Of a stretch of DNA of 64,000 nucleotides, positions 34,761-45,114 are shown in pieces; positions within the stretch are counted from its first letter, which is position 1, and each line of letters begins with the position of its first letter. The stretch covers positions 7,547,716 to 7,611,715 of the forward strand of contig NC_087067.1 in NCBI RefSeq assembly GCF_963678635.1. The letters run 5' to 3'. The translations under genes and the position numbers were made by a program. Below the pieces are notes generated by a model. The model searched no databases and was not told the DNA's origin. It saw only the letters and a list, made by a program, of their open reading frames with translations. The DNA comes from Symsagittifera roscoffensis. Lineage: Eukaryota > Xenacoelomorpha > Acoela > Convolutidae.

Positions 34761-35602
34761 AGTCTGTTTATCTGCGCGGGGATAAACCTCAGGACCCGAT
34801 ATCCGAATATTGGGGTTCGTTCTTTGCCAGTAAATATGCACACTTTTTTAGTCGATTAGGCAGATCCAAGAATCAAAAAGTATATACAAACTTTAAATTC
34901 CCTCTTGTACCGCGTCAAGTTAAAGGACGTAAAGTTCCTATTCATATCCAGGATAGAGTTGCTAATGAGATCAGGCTGTTAGTAGAACAAGGTCATATCG
35001 AAAAACTGGATAAATGTACGACCGATTTTTCATAGCGCCCATCGTGTTGACAGCAAAAAATGATGGCTCAATCAAACTTGCTCTTAATGTCAAACCGATA
35101 AATGCCCAGATCTGGAAAAAACAAGTTTCAGATGCCAAACATTCATGAACTCATCAATTCAGTGGCTCAGATCATCACTAAGGATGTACCTGGCAAGGTT
35201 TGGTTCACATCATTGGACTTGAAGTACGCTTTCAGTCAGTTTTTGTTATCTTTTTTTACCAGTAGTCATTGCAACTTCAACAGCTGGTGCGGGGATGCTA
35301 CGGGAACGTACAGATTCAAAACTGGGTTTTACGGCTTAACAGATATGCCAAATGAGTTCCAGAAGGCAATGGACTGTACTTTACAAGGACTAGAGAGTGC
35401 CATTCGTTACTTGGACGATATTTTAGTAGTGACGAAAGCGCATATTCAAGAACATAACGCACTGGTAGAGAAGGCGATGCGGAGACTCGATGCGGAAGGC
35501 TGGGCACTGAAACTTAGTAAGTGTGAATTTTCCTTTAACCAATTAAGTTGGTTAGGATATGACAATAATGAGGACGGTAATCTCCTAAATTTTCAAAAAT
35601 AG
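34761..35602 (+). pseudogene. Reverse transcriptase of the gypsy element
   Basis: Connection region FKFPLVPRQVKGRKVPIH, then LTAKNDGSIKLALNVKPIN, WFTSLDLKYAFSQF, FKTGFYGLTDMPNEFQKAMD and the catalytic IRYLDDILVV with YLDD at 35408-35419. Frameshifts near 35030 and 35110 and a stop at 35600-35602. An insertion of about ten residues (LLSFFTSSHCNFNSW) follows the first catalytic motif. Confidence 0.87.
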
Positions 35603-35634
35603 ATGCGATCTAATCACAAAAACCTCCAAGAACT

Positions 35635-36240
35635 TTGAAACAGCTCCGTTCATTTTTGGGAACGTTAAATCATTTACAACGGTTTATACCTAATTTGCAC
35701 ACTCATAAAGTTCAATTTCGGCAATCTTTAAAAGCATGTAACAAACAGTCGTTTCTGTGGGGAGAGGAACGAGATGGTGCCTTCAAAAGTATAATCAATC
35801 TGGTAGCTAAAATTCCTAGTTTGTTTCAGAACGATTCTTCAAAAAACTCACGGGTAAAATGTGATGCTAATCATAACGGGCTAGCTTGCCTTGAACAGAA
35901 AATCGAACCGGGAGCTTGGGGGCCAACTGCGTTTGCTTCGCGTTTTCTTAATAATGCAGAGGCGAAGTAAAGTACAAATGAATTGGAATTGTTTGGGCTT
36001 GTGAACCTTTTCGTACTTATTTCTTGGGTAATCGTTTTCAAGTGTTGACAGATCACAAAGCCATTATTTTGGCATTGAATGAAAATTATAATAACAAGTC
36101 GTACCAATCTCGTCTTTCTCGATGGGCAGATCGTTTATTACTCTTTGATTTCGAGGTCATCATGTCCCTGGGGTCACCTTGGGTATTGTGGATTATTTAT
36201 CTCGCTACCCTACATTTTCTGCTCCTGCTCCCTCTAATTA
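35635..36240 (+). pseudogene. RT thumb and RNase H of the gypsy element
   Basis: FLGTLNHLQRFIPNLH (thumb end), then RVKCDANHNGLACLEQ, which carries the first RNase H aspartate, PTAFASRFLNNAEAK, a stop at 35968, and FQVLTDHKAIILALN (36039-36084). DYLSRYP near 36185 marks the end of the domain. A frame change near 36160 splits the last part. Confidence 0.82.
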
Positions 36241-36675
36241 CAATGAACTTTTTGTCGTTAAGTCCATTGAGCCTTTTAAAAAGGCCTTAACATTCATCAT
36301 TTCATATAGCTCTCATAATTCGAGTGATGGGTTTTGTCATCCTTCACAAGAGGGCGTTAATCTTTCACCACGGCATTCCTTCTTGCCGTCATCCAAGCAT
36401 TCTCCGGTAGGGGGCGACAGAAAATTACCTCGGTCTGTTAACCAATCAAATCACGTTATGCAAATATGTCCTTCAAGTTTCTCACCGATAGAGGGCGTCA
36501 AGTTAAGCTCAAAGAATGTTAGCCAATCAGAAACGAGTATGCTAATTAAAAATCATAGACCGGTTTCTCTCACTTGAGATCATTGTTTTCGACCTAAATC
36601 TTTCCGAAACAGTCATACATCTTTTCTCTCTAATTCAACATTTTCTTCTCATCTATTAAAACCTTACCATCAAAA

Positions 36676-37400
36676 ATGAATCTACCGGAGCCGAATCTAC
36701 CACCTAATACTACTCAAATACTAACTAAAAACGATCTAAATTCTACTTTAACTCACCCTATCGACTCTCAGACAATACTCAACTCAACGGCGGAACAAAC
36801 TGGCCTCCTCACATTTGTGGAAAACTTTCCATTGAGCTCGCCAAACTTCAGACGACCAAGCCCGCGTCCTCCGATGAGATCTCGACAGTTGGGTCGAAGT
36901 TCTCGCATGGATCAAATCCGACAACATAATCGAATCCGTGAACGAGCAACCAAAACTCGTTTTGTTCCCGCGAGGACTGTTCAGCTGTTGGAGGCTATGA
37001 GACGGTGCCGTTTAACTAGACCTCAGAAGGTCAACACAGCCGCCAAAATCGGGGTTTTTGCTGCTAATGGCGGCAAGCCGATCCTTTCGAAATCCAAGAA
37101 GGACATTGTGTGACTGCCTGGCCTTTTTGATGCTGACCTTTTAGCTGAATTCACTGAGGAGGACCACTTTCTGAGCCCTATGAAGCCTGCTATTGTCAAT
37201 AAAGATGTCACTACCTTCAAAAAAGCTCGGGGCTTATTTGGCTCATTTCTGGCCCAAGGCAGCGGTGGTCAACAACTGCGTGATCATTGACAACAAGTTG
37301 GCAATCCCCGAACCTCTCAGACAAGCTGTCCTTGCTCGCCTTTATCGCTCTCACCCAGGACAGGAGGCTATGATGTCAGCCTCCGAATACATCAATTTTG
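36676..37400 (+). pseudogene. Pol linker and beginning of integrase, truncated
   Basis: Open from ATG 36676 to 37113 with a Pro/Arg-rich linker (RPSPRPPMRSRQLGRSSRMD). After a stop, the frame holding DNKLAIPEPLRQAVLARL and SHPGQEAMMSASEYI gives the start of the integrase HHCC zinc domain (H of SHPGQ). The sequence then turns to unrelated AT-rich DNA, so the cysteines and whole catalytic core are lost. 36240-36675 has no domain I recognise. Confidence 0.75.
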
Positions 37401-37977
37401 ATTCGTATGAGAGATGTTCTTTGTAGTCAATCAGTTCAGAGCAGAAAAATCGGATCAAATTTTTTTCAATCCAATTAATCAAAAATCAGAGCAAAATCAT
37501 TACATGAAAAGAACATTTTTCTTCCTGTGTATTCAGCAGTAAACATTATTTTTGAATTGAAGTTTGAAGGTTTATCTTGATTATTTGACTTTTGGCGGAT
37601 ATTGGCGGATAGATTGAAATGAAAACAATTTAAAAAAACTATGTTAAAAAAGCGTATTACGAACTTAAGAAAAACAATATGCGTATAGACATTCGTGCGT
37701 GTTTGCTTACTATACTTATAAACATGTATTTCTGTATTGTATTTGATGTTTTTAGGGAACCATTTTCTTGATTTAAATAAAATCTGATACAAAAAAATAG
37801 CATGTTGTTCTCACGAGTGTTTGAGTTCTTTGTCTCCAATTTTTCTTGTTTAAGTATTTCTGCAAAAAGAACAACTTCAATTCATTTGGAAACTCTAGAA
37901 GCTAGAAAAGTATAGCACATTTTTTGCATATATTGGTTCTCCTCAAATTCTTAGCGAGCTGAAGAAACAAATTGGTG
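37401..37977. other. Flank between gypsy element and host exon
   Basis: AT-rich, no repeat or exon identified. A possible acceptor AAATTCTTAG lies at 37945-37954, just before the exon start used below. Confidence 0.5.
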
Positions 37978-38067
37978 ATGGAAGAAAACGCAAACGATGA
38001 ATGTCAGTTTGGAAATCACTGGATTTTAGAATTAGAAGGAGCATACACGTGGATGCAAGCCTATTTT
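37978..38067 (+). CDS. Unrecognised gene, exon 1
   Basis: ATG, 30 codons, GTAAGT donor. Peptide MEENANDECQFGNHWILELE then GAYTWMQAYF, acidic at the start. The upstream in-frame stop makes this ATG the likely start. The exon ends in phase 0 and the next good exon (39743) is also phase 0. The 1.67-kb intron contains an inverted-repeat element. Function not recognised. Confidence 0.5.
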
Positions 38068-38836
38068 GTAAGTACAAAATGTGTTTTTCATCTCACTTTT
38101 TAATGTCGTTGATTGTTGATTTTTCTCGTGCAAGTTTTGCTTTTTTAGTTGCTATTGAGCTGATTGCCATAAATAATGAAATTTTATCTGAGAGAAGGTC
38201 TAGAAAAAAATTGTAGTAAGAACACACGTTTATCCCACACGCAACACCTGAACCTAAATAGAAAGAGCTAATGTCGCTAAATGGAACCAGTGAACGGTAT
38301 AATAGGCTTGTCTAAAGAACACTACTCTTGTCTAAGACATTAACTACGAACTAGTTGCAATAGACCTTATTCGACTCCTCTTATCCCTTTTAAAAAACTT
38401 GGGAGTCCAGTTCCAAATGGTGCGCTCGGTGTTTTCCCCGTACGACATGGTGCCGACACCATGATTCAAACCTGTGGGTTAAAATCGCCTCTGCAAAATC
38501 GCCTCTGATGGGACGGATTAATTTTTCAAAAATAATTCTACGATTTGACAGTTATGAGAGCCGAGTACCGGAAAACAAACAATATCTGATTTAAAAACTG
38601 CAAAAAAATGTTTCCTTTTAAAATGACATTTGGGAGCTGATAAATGGAAAGAAATCCGCACATGAATTGGCGCTAAAAACCGTATTGATTAACGAAATAA
38701 TAAAAACTTGGCAATCCCAAAGAACAAATGTAAATTTGCTTGCAACGAAAAAGCAGTTAGGCTAGATTTTAACTTTAATGCAGAAGCGACAAGTTAAAAA
38801 TATAGAGAAGTTTGAAGAATAAACAACGATTACGTC
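38068..38836. other. Intron sequence left of the inverted-repeat element
   Basis: No exon found. A GGTGCCGACACC hairpin (near 38451) is followed by a B-box-like GATTCAAACC in inverse orientation; too little for a tRNA call. Confidence 0.4.
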
Positions 38837-39269
38837 TCAAATGGCATAATTCCCAAATGGCATAAAAATGAAAAATTTCCCAAATGGCATAAATTTCATG
38901 CAACAGTTGGTTTGGAAAAATCGAGAACAATTTTTTTGTGAACAATGTGAGAAAATTAGTCAAATTGTCAATTCAAATGTTGATTGACATTTTATCGTAA
39001 AAAACTTGTAGAACTTTTTATCAAAAGCAAGAAGCATAAGCTTGCGATTATCAATAAGCTGCTTGTGGTCAATTTTTTTCGACAAATATGTTGCTTAAAT
39101 TTGTTTGGAGTAATTAACTCCAAATCGTGCTCACATGTTTTCGTTCCTGACAAAATGTTAGAATTAGAAATTGATAGAAAACGTTTAAATTACAATGAAA
39201 ATTTGAAATTTATGCCATTTGGGAAAAATTTCCATTTTTATGCCATTTGGGAATTATGCCATTTGGGAA
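38837..39269. mobile_element. MITE-like element with ~60-bp terminal inverted repeats
   Basis: The left 60 bp (AAATGGCATAATTCCCAAATG..) is the inverse complement of the right 60 bp with hardly a mismatch. Each terminal repeat itself contains three direct copies of (C)CAAATGGCATAA. Total about 433 bp with no coding capacity; the ORF that runs through it crosses the right terminal repeat and is not credible. Confidence 0.8.
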
Positions 39270-39742
39270 GTTACCATAAACAACACATGAACGAATTCAT
39301 ATTATCAACTATCAAACATTAAAAAGAACAAAGGGAGCGTCCATTTTGCGTAATCCGCTTATAATTTAAAAAATACACAGTTTGGCCACGTAAAAGTTTT
39401 AAGCAAAAAAAAACACTCTTGATTTCAAATTTTCTCCAACAACAAAATTTTGGTTCCAGTAAACAATCCCCCAAACACGTTTAGGGGGGAGGATGTTAAC
39501 TCGGTTCTGAGTTCGAACTTTCCGCCAATCGGAACAGAGCGTTTCACACGCAGCGCTTAGCAAGTTTAATTTATTTTCAACGCTGGGTCGGAGTATCTCA
39601 AATTGGTCTATTAATGGGGGGGGGAGAGGGAGGGTTGAATGTTCACTTGATCTAAATTTTCAACCGAGTTCAAAATGTTACAGCTTAAACAGGTTTTTTC
39701 AGACATACTAATGCAATCATTCATTGATTATTTTGCTTTTAG

Positions 39743-39850
39743 TACTACTATATCGCGCCTGAAGATTACTTGAGCCGACAAGATATTGTAATGAAACCGA
39801 ACGAGATCATCTTACCGTTTGCTGTCAAATTTGCTGGTGAAGTTGCTCAG
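39743..39850 (+). CDS. Unrecognised gene, exon 2
   Basis: Acceptor GCTTTTAG, 36 codons, donor GTAAAT, phase 0 at both ends. Peptide includes IAPEDYLSRQDIVMKPNEI and LPFAVKFAGEVAQ. Composition, splice sites and phase make this a convincing exon. A faint likeness of PEDYLSRQDIVM to the N-terminus of GINS subunit Psf3 (PEENFLSLDDILM in the human protein) is too short to rely on. Confidence 0.6.
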
Positions 39851-39939
39851 GTAAATCATGGCTTAAATTGTTTAATCTAACGCGATTCATTCGAGCAATG
39901 TTAGAGAAATTTATTCTCATTTCAAATACTTTGAAAGCT

Positions 39940-40092
39940 ATTTTTTCCCAAAAATAGAAAATTACCTAACAAAAACTTCTTTTTAGTTATGTCAAACAAG
40001 TTTTTAATGACTTAAAAGCTAATTTTACCCAAAAATAGAAAATTATCTAACAAAATTTTTTTTAGTGATGTCAAACAAGTTTTTAATGACTC
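39940..40092. repeat. Two ~75-bp direct repeats in intron
   Basis: CCCAAAAATAGAAAATTA(C/T)CTAAC..AAACAAGTTTTTAATGACT occurs twice in succession. Non-coding. Confidence 0.75.
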
Positions 40093-40181
40093 TGAAACAT
40101 TTGCACCAAAAATTATATCAACATTACCCAATCGTTGTGATGATTATCTCATTTCAATTCCAATTCGACTTTTTTTTACAG

Positions 40182-40211
40182 GATATTGCTCATCTATTTG
40201 AAAGTTCTTAA
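40182..40211 (+). CDS. Unrecognised gene, terminal exon copy a (short)
   Basis: After CTTTTTTTTACAG the frame continues DIAHLFESS and stops (TAA at 40209-40211), phase 0 with exon 2. The surrounding ~215 bp are duplicated in tandem (copy b at 40395). In copy b the codon at the stop position is GAA, so this copy appears to have gained a nonsense change. Confidence 0.45.
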   Translation, partial: DIAHLFESS

Positions 40212-40394
40212 ACAATGGGACAAAAAATTCACAGAAAATTATAAAAAACAGTGTTTTGTTGTTTTTCGTTTTACCCCTTCAAAAAAGCTGTTAAATTAAT
40301 TTTTATCTTTTGCACCAAAAATCAGATCAACATCACAAAAGGATGCATTGTGATGAATATATTATTTTAACTTCCGGTAAACTTTTTTTTACAG

Positions 40395-40502
40395 GATATT
40401 GCTGATCTAATTAAAAGTAATGAAACAATGGGAAAAAATGCGCACGCATTTAATAATTCCAGTGTTTTAATGTTTTGTTTTTTACCTCGTTTTGATATTT
40501 AA
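40395..40502 (+). CDS. Unrecognised gene, terminal exon copy b (longer)
   Basis: Same acceptor (TTTTTTTTACAG) and start as copy a: DIADLIKSNETMGKNAHAFN, reading 35 codons to TAA at 40500-40502. If used instead of copy a by alternative splicing, it changes the C-terminus. It could also splice onward from within; no clear donor was seen. Confidence 0.45.
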   Translation, partial: DIADLIKSNETMGKNAHAFNNSSVLMFCFLPRFDI

Positions 40503-41489
40503 ACTACTATATCACAATGAGGCTCTTTTTCACGGCGCCTGTAATTTTACAAGCAGTTAACTAAACCAAAATCAAGGATAAAAACTTTTTAACTGGGGAG
40601 GTGAAAACCTATATTGGGTTTTTTTAAACAATTAATTTTCAGCTTTTAGTTTTTCAACGGAATCCACTCGCGGAATCCACTAGTGGAAACTTGCGGAATC
40701 CACCTACAATAGGCGGAATCCCCTTACATTTGCGGATTCCGCTTAAAAATTTTGTGGACTCAGTTTAACTTTGAGCAACTAAGCAAATGTGGCGATAAAA
40801 CGTTTCTTAAAGTTATTTGTACCCGTATTCCAAGGAAAATTTTTAAGTGTAGTCCGCAGTTGGGCCTCGTAATAATTGAAAAAGATTTGAAAACATATTC
40901 ATAACTTTTTCCAATTCTTAATAGATTTCAGCTTTGTCGCAGTCTTTTTTAATTTCAAATTAGACCAAAACGTGGTTGTTCTCACTTTTTTTCCTTTTTA
41001 TGATAATTTTTATGTCGCTCAAATCAAAATCTAAAACGTTCGAAATGGTTTTAAAAAGGATCACGTGGTCCATTCTAAAGATTTTTTGAGGGCATTGACT
41101 TTGCGTGGAAAAAATTTGTCAAAAAAACGAACTATTACACACCCAAAAACAAAAGTGCTTCATATTTTTAGTGGTCAGAGCAATGAAAAATAAAAGTTTC
41201 AAATATTCATGTTTAATGTCTTAAAGCAGTTGACAATATGAAATGAAAAGCAAGATAAACAGTGTCTGACAACTCAGTAGAGTCGTTTCACATGATCCCT
41301 ACCTCCTAACATATGCAGGTCACCTATACATTTTTCACGAAACTTTGTTCTCGCAATCTTCTTGTCTTTTCTGTTCATTTGAATTTGCAGGTAGATTGCC
41401 CGGAATGACTTCAACACAAATAAAATGCTAGTCACAGACAGAGCGCATGACTAGCAATTTTCAACAAAAGTGTTTTCTTCTACTTGAAC
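40503..41489. repeat. Non-coding stretch with a cluster of GCGGAATCC motifs
   Basis: Between 40655 and 40742 the word (G)CGGAATCC occurs four times, followed by GCGGATTCCGC. Related TTGCGGAATCCGC stands at 52936 and GCGTAATCCGC at 39347, both followed by CACAGTTTGGCC, so this is part of a dispersed repeat. No exon found in the rest. Confidence 0.55.
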
Positions 41490-41830
41490 AAAAACTTGTA
41501 TAGATTTTTTTTCTAAATTATTTTTGGAGAAAAAAAAACTGAAAAATGGTTATTGTGTGACAAGCATTTGAAAAACTTTATAAATGGGTACAATTTCTAG
41601 TTTTTTTTTTGTAATCACACAAATATTTCAAGGCAAGAACAAACTAATTTAAAAAAAAACGATTTAAACGTAGTCCAGGCACTGATACCCTAGTGTATTG
41701 TTTTTTTTTTCTAACTTATTTTTGGAGAGAAAAAAACAGAAAAATGATCATCGTACATTTTTTAAAAAAAAATTGTGTGACTAGCATTTGAAAAAAAACT
41801 TTTATTGCAAATTTAGACTATGAATAATTA
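41490..41830. repeat. ~205-bp degenerate tandem duplication
   Basis: TTTTTTTCTAA.TTATTTTTGGAGA.AAAAAA plus TGTGTGAC.AGCATTTGAAAAA appears at 41496-41575 and again at 41701-41805. No coding signal. Confidence 0.65.
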
Positions 41831-42219
41831 GACTTTTAATTGTTTTTAGACTATGAAAGTTATCGGAGAAAAGAAAATATAATAAGTTATAAGGTCCAAT
41901 TTTTTGAGAAAAACACATTTTGGTATTAGTCTAATTCAATGTACCTTACCCATGCAAAAAACTGACACAAAGGTTAGCTTAAAAAATAAGCAGCACCAAA
42001 TCAGAGTTAAATTTTGTTTGGTGTAAAAACCAAAATCAACAACGAATCGCAGATTAAATAAATAATACTTATAATAACTAATAAGGCTATACTATAAAAA
42101 AAAGAATTTAGAATTTCACAAGATTTTATATTTTGTTTTTCAAACCAAAGACGCAATCACAAATGAATGAATCGAATAACCACCATCCCAATTTAAGATT
42201 AGGAGAAATCGGATCTACT
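41831..42219. other. Non-coding stretch
   Basis: AT-rich, nothing identified. Confidence 0.5.
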
Positions 42220-42860
42220 TAGCAACCTCTCCCCCATATGGTATCTACCAAAGAATATCCGCAGATATAACTAATTACGTTAATTTAGCATTGAGCTTAA
42301 TATTGAGAACTCTAAAAACAAGTTGGGCAGGAAAACATTTTAGGAATTTTAGGATGCAAAGCTCAGAATGAACTAAAAACACTGTATAAACTATCAACAG
42401 CAAAATTACAAGAAGCTAAAATAGTATGAAATGATAAAAAAAAAAAAAAATCATACTGAGTTAAGGACTCAAGTATACCAGTTAACGCGTAAGATTATAA
42501 ATTTGTTCCGTAAAAGCTGCGAACTAAATTTCATGTTTTACTGATGCCATACTATCTATAACTGAAAGCGATCAGCCGGCAGCCACATTATTTATTCAAA
42601 GAAACCCAAGAAAATGACCGCAAATTTGGAGGAGTATCCATACCGTTCTTCAAAACAGTACAATTTTTTCCAGCCCAAAGACAGCCCAGACTCAAAAAGT
42701 AGTATAGGCTAGCCTAAAACACAATTTTCAAGTAGCAACAACTCAAGTAATTTTTTGAAAGAACTTGTTATTTATTGCAACAAAAATTGATAAAAATTCA
42801 CCAGAGAAAGAAAATAATGAATCTTCAAGATTTTGTAACAACTCTGACTAAAACTGATAA
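42220..42860 (+). pseudogene. Possible decayed coding region, unidentified
   Basis: Frames broken by stops contain protein-like pieces: YVNLALSLILRTLKTSWAGK, NELKTLYKLSTAKLQEAKIV, HTELRTQVYQLTRKIINLF and LEEYPYRSSKQYNFFQPK. Such composition in AT-rich surroundings suggests an old gag-like or host pseudogene. No motif confirms either. Confidence 0.3.
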
Positions 42861-42942
42861 AAGCTTATTATAGTCATTTTTGATCAACTATGATCTTTCG
42901 CTTTGAAAAAAATTTGAGGTCATTTAAGAAACAAGCTCTAGC

Positions 42943-43590
42943 CGATTATGAGCGATTATTGATACACCTTTTATGATACAACTAAAATCGATTACAATCG
43001 ATTATGATTGTCAGACGTTTTAATTTAATTGTTGTTCACAAAATTTTTATTTCAATCGATTTTAATTTTTTTTGTTGCTTTTTTTCGTTGGGACCTTGAA
43101 TCTGAGTAGTTTATAGCTTAAGTTTTTCAGAGACGTTGATTAATGTGAAAAATGTTAAAATAATTTCTGCAATTATTCTGCTAAATCAGACTTGGTTCAT
43201 CATGCTCCTTCATTTTTTAAACTATGAAACTAGCAGAAAATTGTTTTAATTTTTTGATTTATTCGGAAGAAATTGTTCTAGCTACCGCGGGAAACTTTCA
43301 ATTAATTTTAAAGTATCCCAAAATTTTAATGAATTCTCAAAATTTTCTTATAAAACCTTTGTCTTAGGATCTTAATTTGTAAGATGAACCACAGTGGAAC
43401 AAAACATCTCACAATTGGAGATTTCTTTTGATTTCTTTTGTTTCAGAAAAAAATAACCCATAGGTGAATTAAAACACTTTCACTTTTTTGTGTGACAAAG
43501 TTTTGGCAGATTAAAAAATTCTGATTGATTGAAAAAGTTTACTTGTGAGGAATATAATAGTTTATATTGCATTATAGTAGATAAAATTCT
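42943..43590. repeat. Dispersed element with GATTATAA-rich ends, copy 2
   Basis: GATTATGAGCGATTATTG and ATCGATTACAATCGATTATG at the left, ATAATAGTTTATATTGC at the right. The interior has CTACCGCGGGAAACTTTCA, AGATGAACCA and ACATCTCAC in the order of the copy at 19600-20385. Confidence 0.6.
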
Positions 43591-45114
43591 CTTGGAAATT
43601 AATTCGATTGAAATCAGTTGCAAGTCTTTTCAACAGGTAATTTGATCTTTAAAATCAATTACAATATTATTTAAAACAAATCAATAGAATAGACTGTTTT
43701 AAACGAATTTTTAAGACTAATCTTAAATGCCGGTAGGTCTTATACCACAATGATTGTCGCTCGTTGTCAACAAAGTGATTTAATGTTAAGAAATATAGCT
43801 AAAAAAACCAAAATCGAGGAAACATTATCGATATTAGGCAACCATGATTGGAATATGCTAAAAAAATGCAGCATTATCAACAAATTCTCTCAAAAATTTT
43901 AGAAAATTGTCTAGAGACAAATCAAACCAATGAAAAAATGAAATTGATGAACAAAAGTATGGTCCGATTTTCGAAATTGAACATGGTGCAATCAACCATG
44001 TTCAATTTAAAAAGTTTAAAAAAACATTTAATCAAACAATTCGCATATTTAACCAATTAATGGGTGAATGGTAAAAAAAAACTCTTGTTAAGATACCGGC
44101 GCCAAAATAAGTATAAAAATTTTGCAGAGAATCAAGGCTTTGAAACAAGCAAATGCTTAAATGCTTGAATAAAACCACAAAGTTTACATACTAACCTAAC
44201 CATACATAAAAAACTGCTCATACTACACCCCAGAAATCAGTCAAAAACTTGTTAAAATTTGTTAAGGACTGGCTCTAGGTTAATTTTTGTATGATTGATT
44301 AACGGATTGAATTAAAAAGACTAACCCAAACAAATTCAAGTACTCACCATTTTTTTTCACTGGGTAAGCTATACATTTACTGTCTTTTACACCAATGTAA
44401 AATCAAAAATTATTTTACAAATCTTTTCAGGGAAAATTTTAGATGACCAACATAAACTTTATAAAACTGAAACACCAAAAATTCTTACAAAAATTATTTG
44501 ATTTCATTATTTGTCGTTTAATTATCGTACACAGCTAATGATGAGTAAAGCACAATTTAATTCAAACAACACTTATGAAACACAATATGGTCATACGTGG
44601 GAACTCAAGTTATAAAAATTGTAATTTTGAAAAGCATTCAACCCCAAACAATCGATTTCAATGTGTTTGTTCTAACATTGTTGCGAGAACAAAAAAAAAC
44701 GAATAAAAAACCGTCTTCTTGGACCTGTTGACAAAATAGTTTATATTATATCAACTATTTTATATCAACAAAAGAGTAAAAAAAGTTATAAAAAGTAACT
44801 AACAGCAACATTTGCTCACCAAATGGGCTCAATCAAAAGCAAGATTTAAAACACTGCTAAACTGCTTCTAAAAACGCTATTTTTCATATTTTTGTAAGTA
44901 AAATTTTCTACCGAACAGTGTAGGAGTTTATTGCGTACAAAAAACTTATAAACTAGTGACGTAACAAGAATGCTTGGCTATAACGCGAAACTCTGATCGT
45001 TCCGAATGCACTTTGAGGCCAGTTTAAAAGAGTTTGGGTTAAAAAATTAACAGAATAATTATTATTATTTGTTTTTTTTTCACCCCCCATATTAAAAACA
45101 AAATGATGAATTTG
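43591..45114. other. Non-coding stretch with a strong hairpin and a lysine-rich ORF
   Basis: 43974-44008 is a perfect 14-bp inverted repeat (AAATTGAACATGGT, loop GCAATCA). A frame from ATG at about 43749 (MIVARCQQSDLMLRNIAKK) is open for some 50 codons, overlapping another open frame at 43848-44060. Neither has a recognised domain. The remainder shows nothing. Confidence 0.4.

Larger units (their letters stand above)
33221..37400 (+). mobile_element. Broken, 3'-truncated Ty3/gypsy retrotransposon
   Basis: gag, CCHC knuckles, aspartic protease, RT, RNase H and the start of integrase in order on the plus strand. It is more GC-rich and far less decayed than the 21-31 kb element, so younger, and from a different family. 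Coding is split by several frameshifts and in-frame stops (near 33365, 33781, 33935, 34583, 35034, 35110, 35600 and 35968). It ends inside the integrase zinc-binding region near 37400, so it cannot integrate on its own. Confidence 0.88.

Noticed and set aside
38984-39322. 112-codon plus-strand ORF as a gene
   Set aside because: It starts at a non-ATG codon and runs through the terminal inverted repeat of the MITE at 38837-39269.
39743-39850. Assignment of the unrecognised gene to GINS subunit Psf3
   Set aside because: Only about ten positions around PEDYLSRQDIVM resemble Psf3; flanking exons do not continue the similarity, so no name was given.
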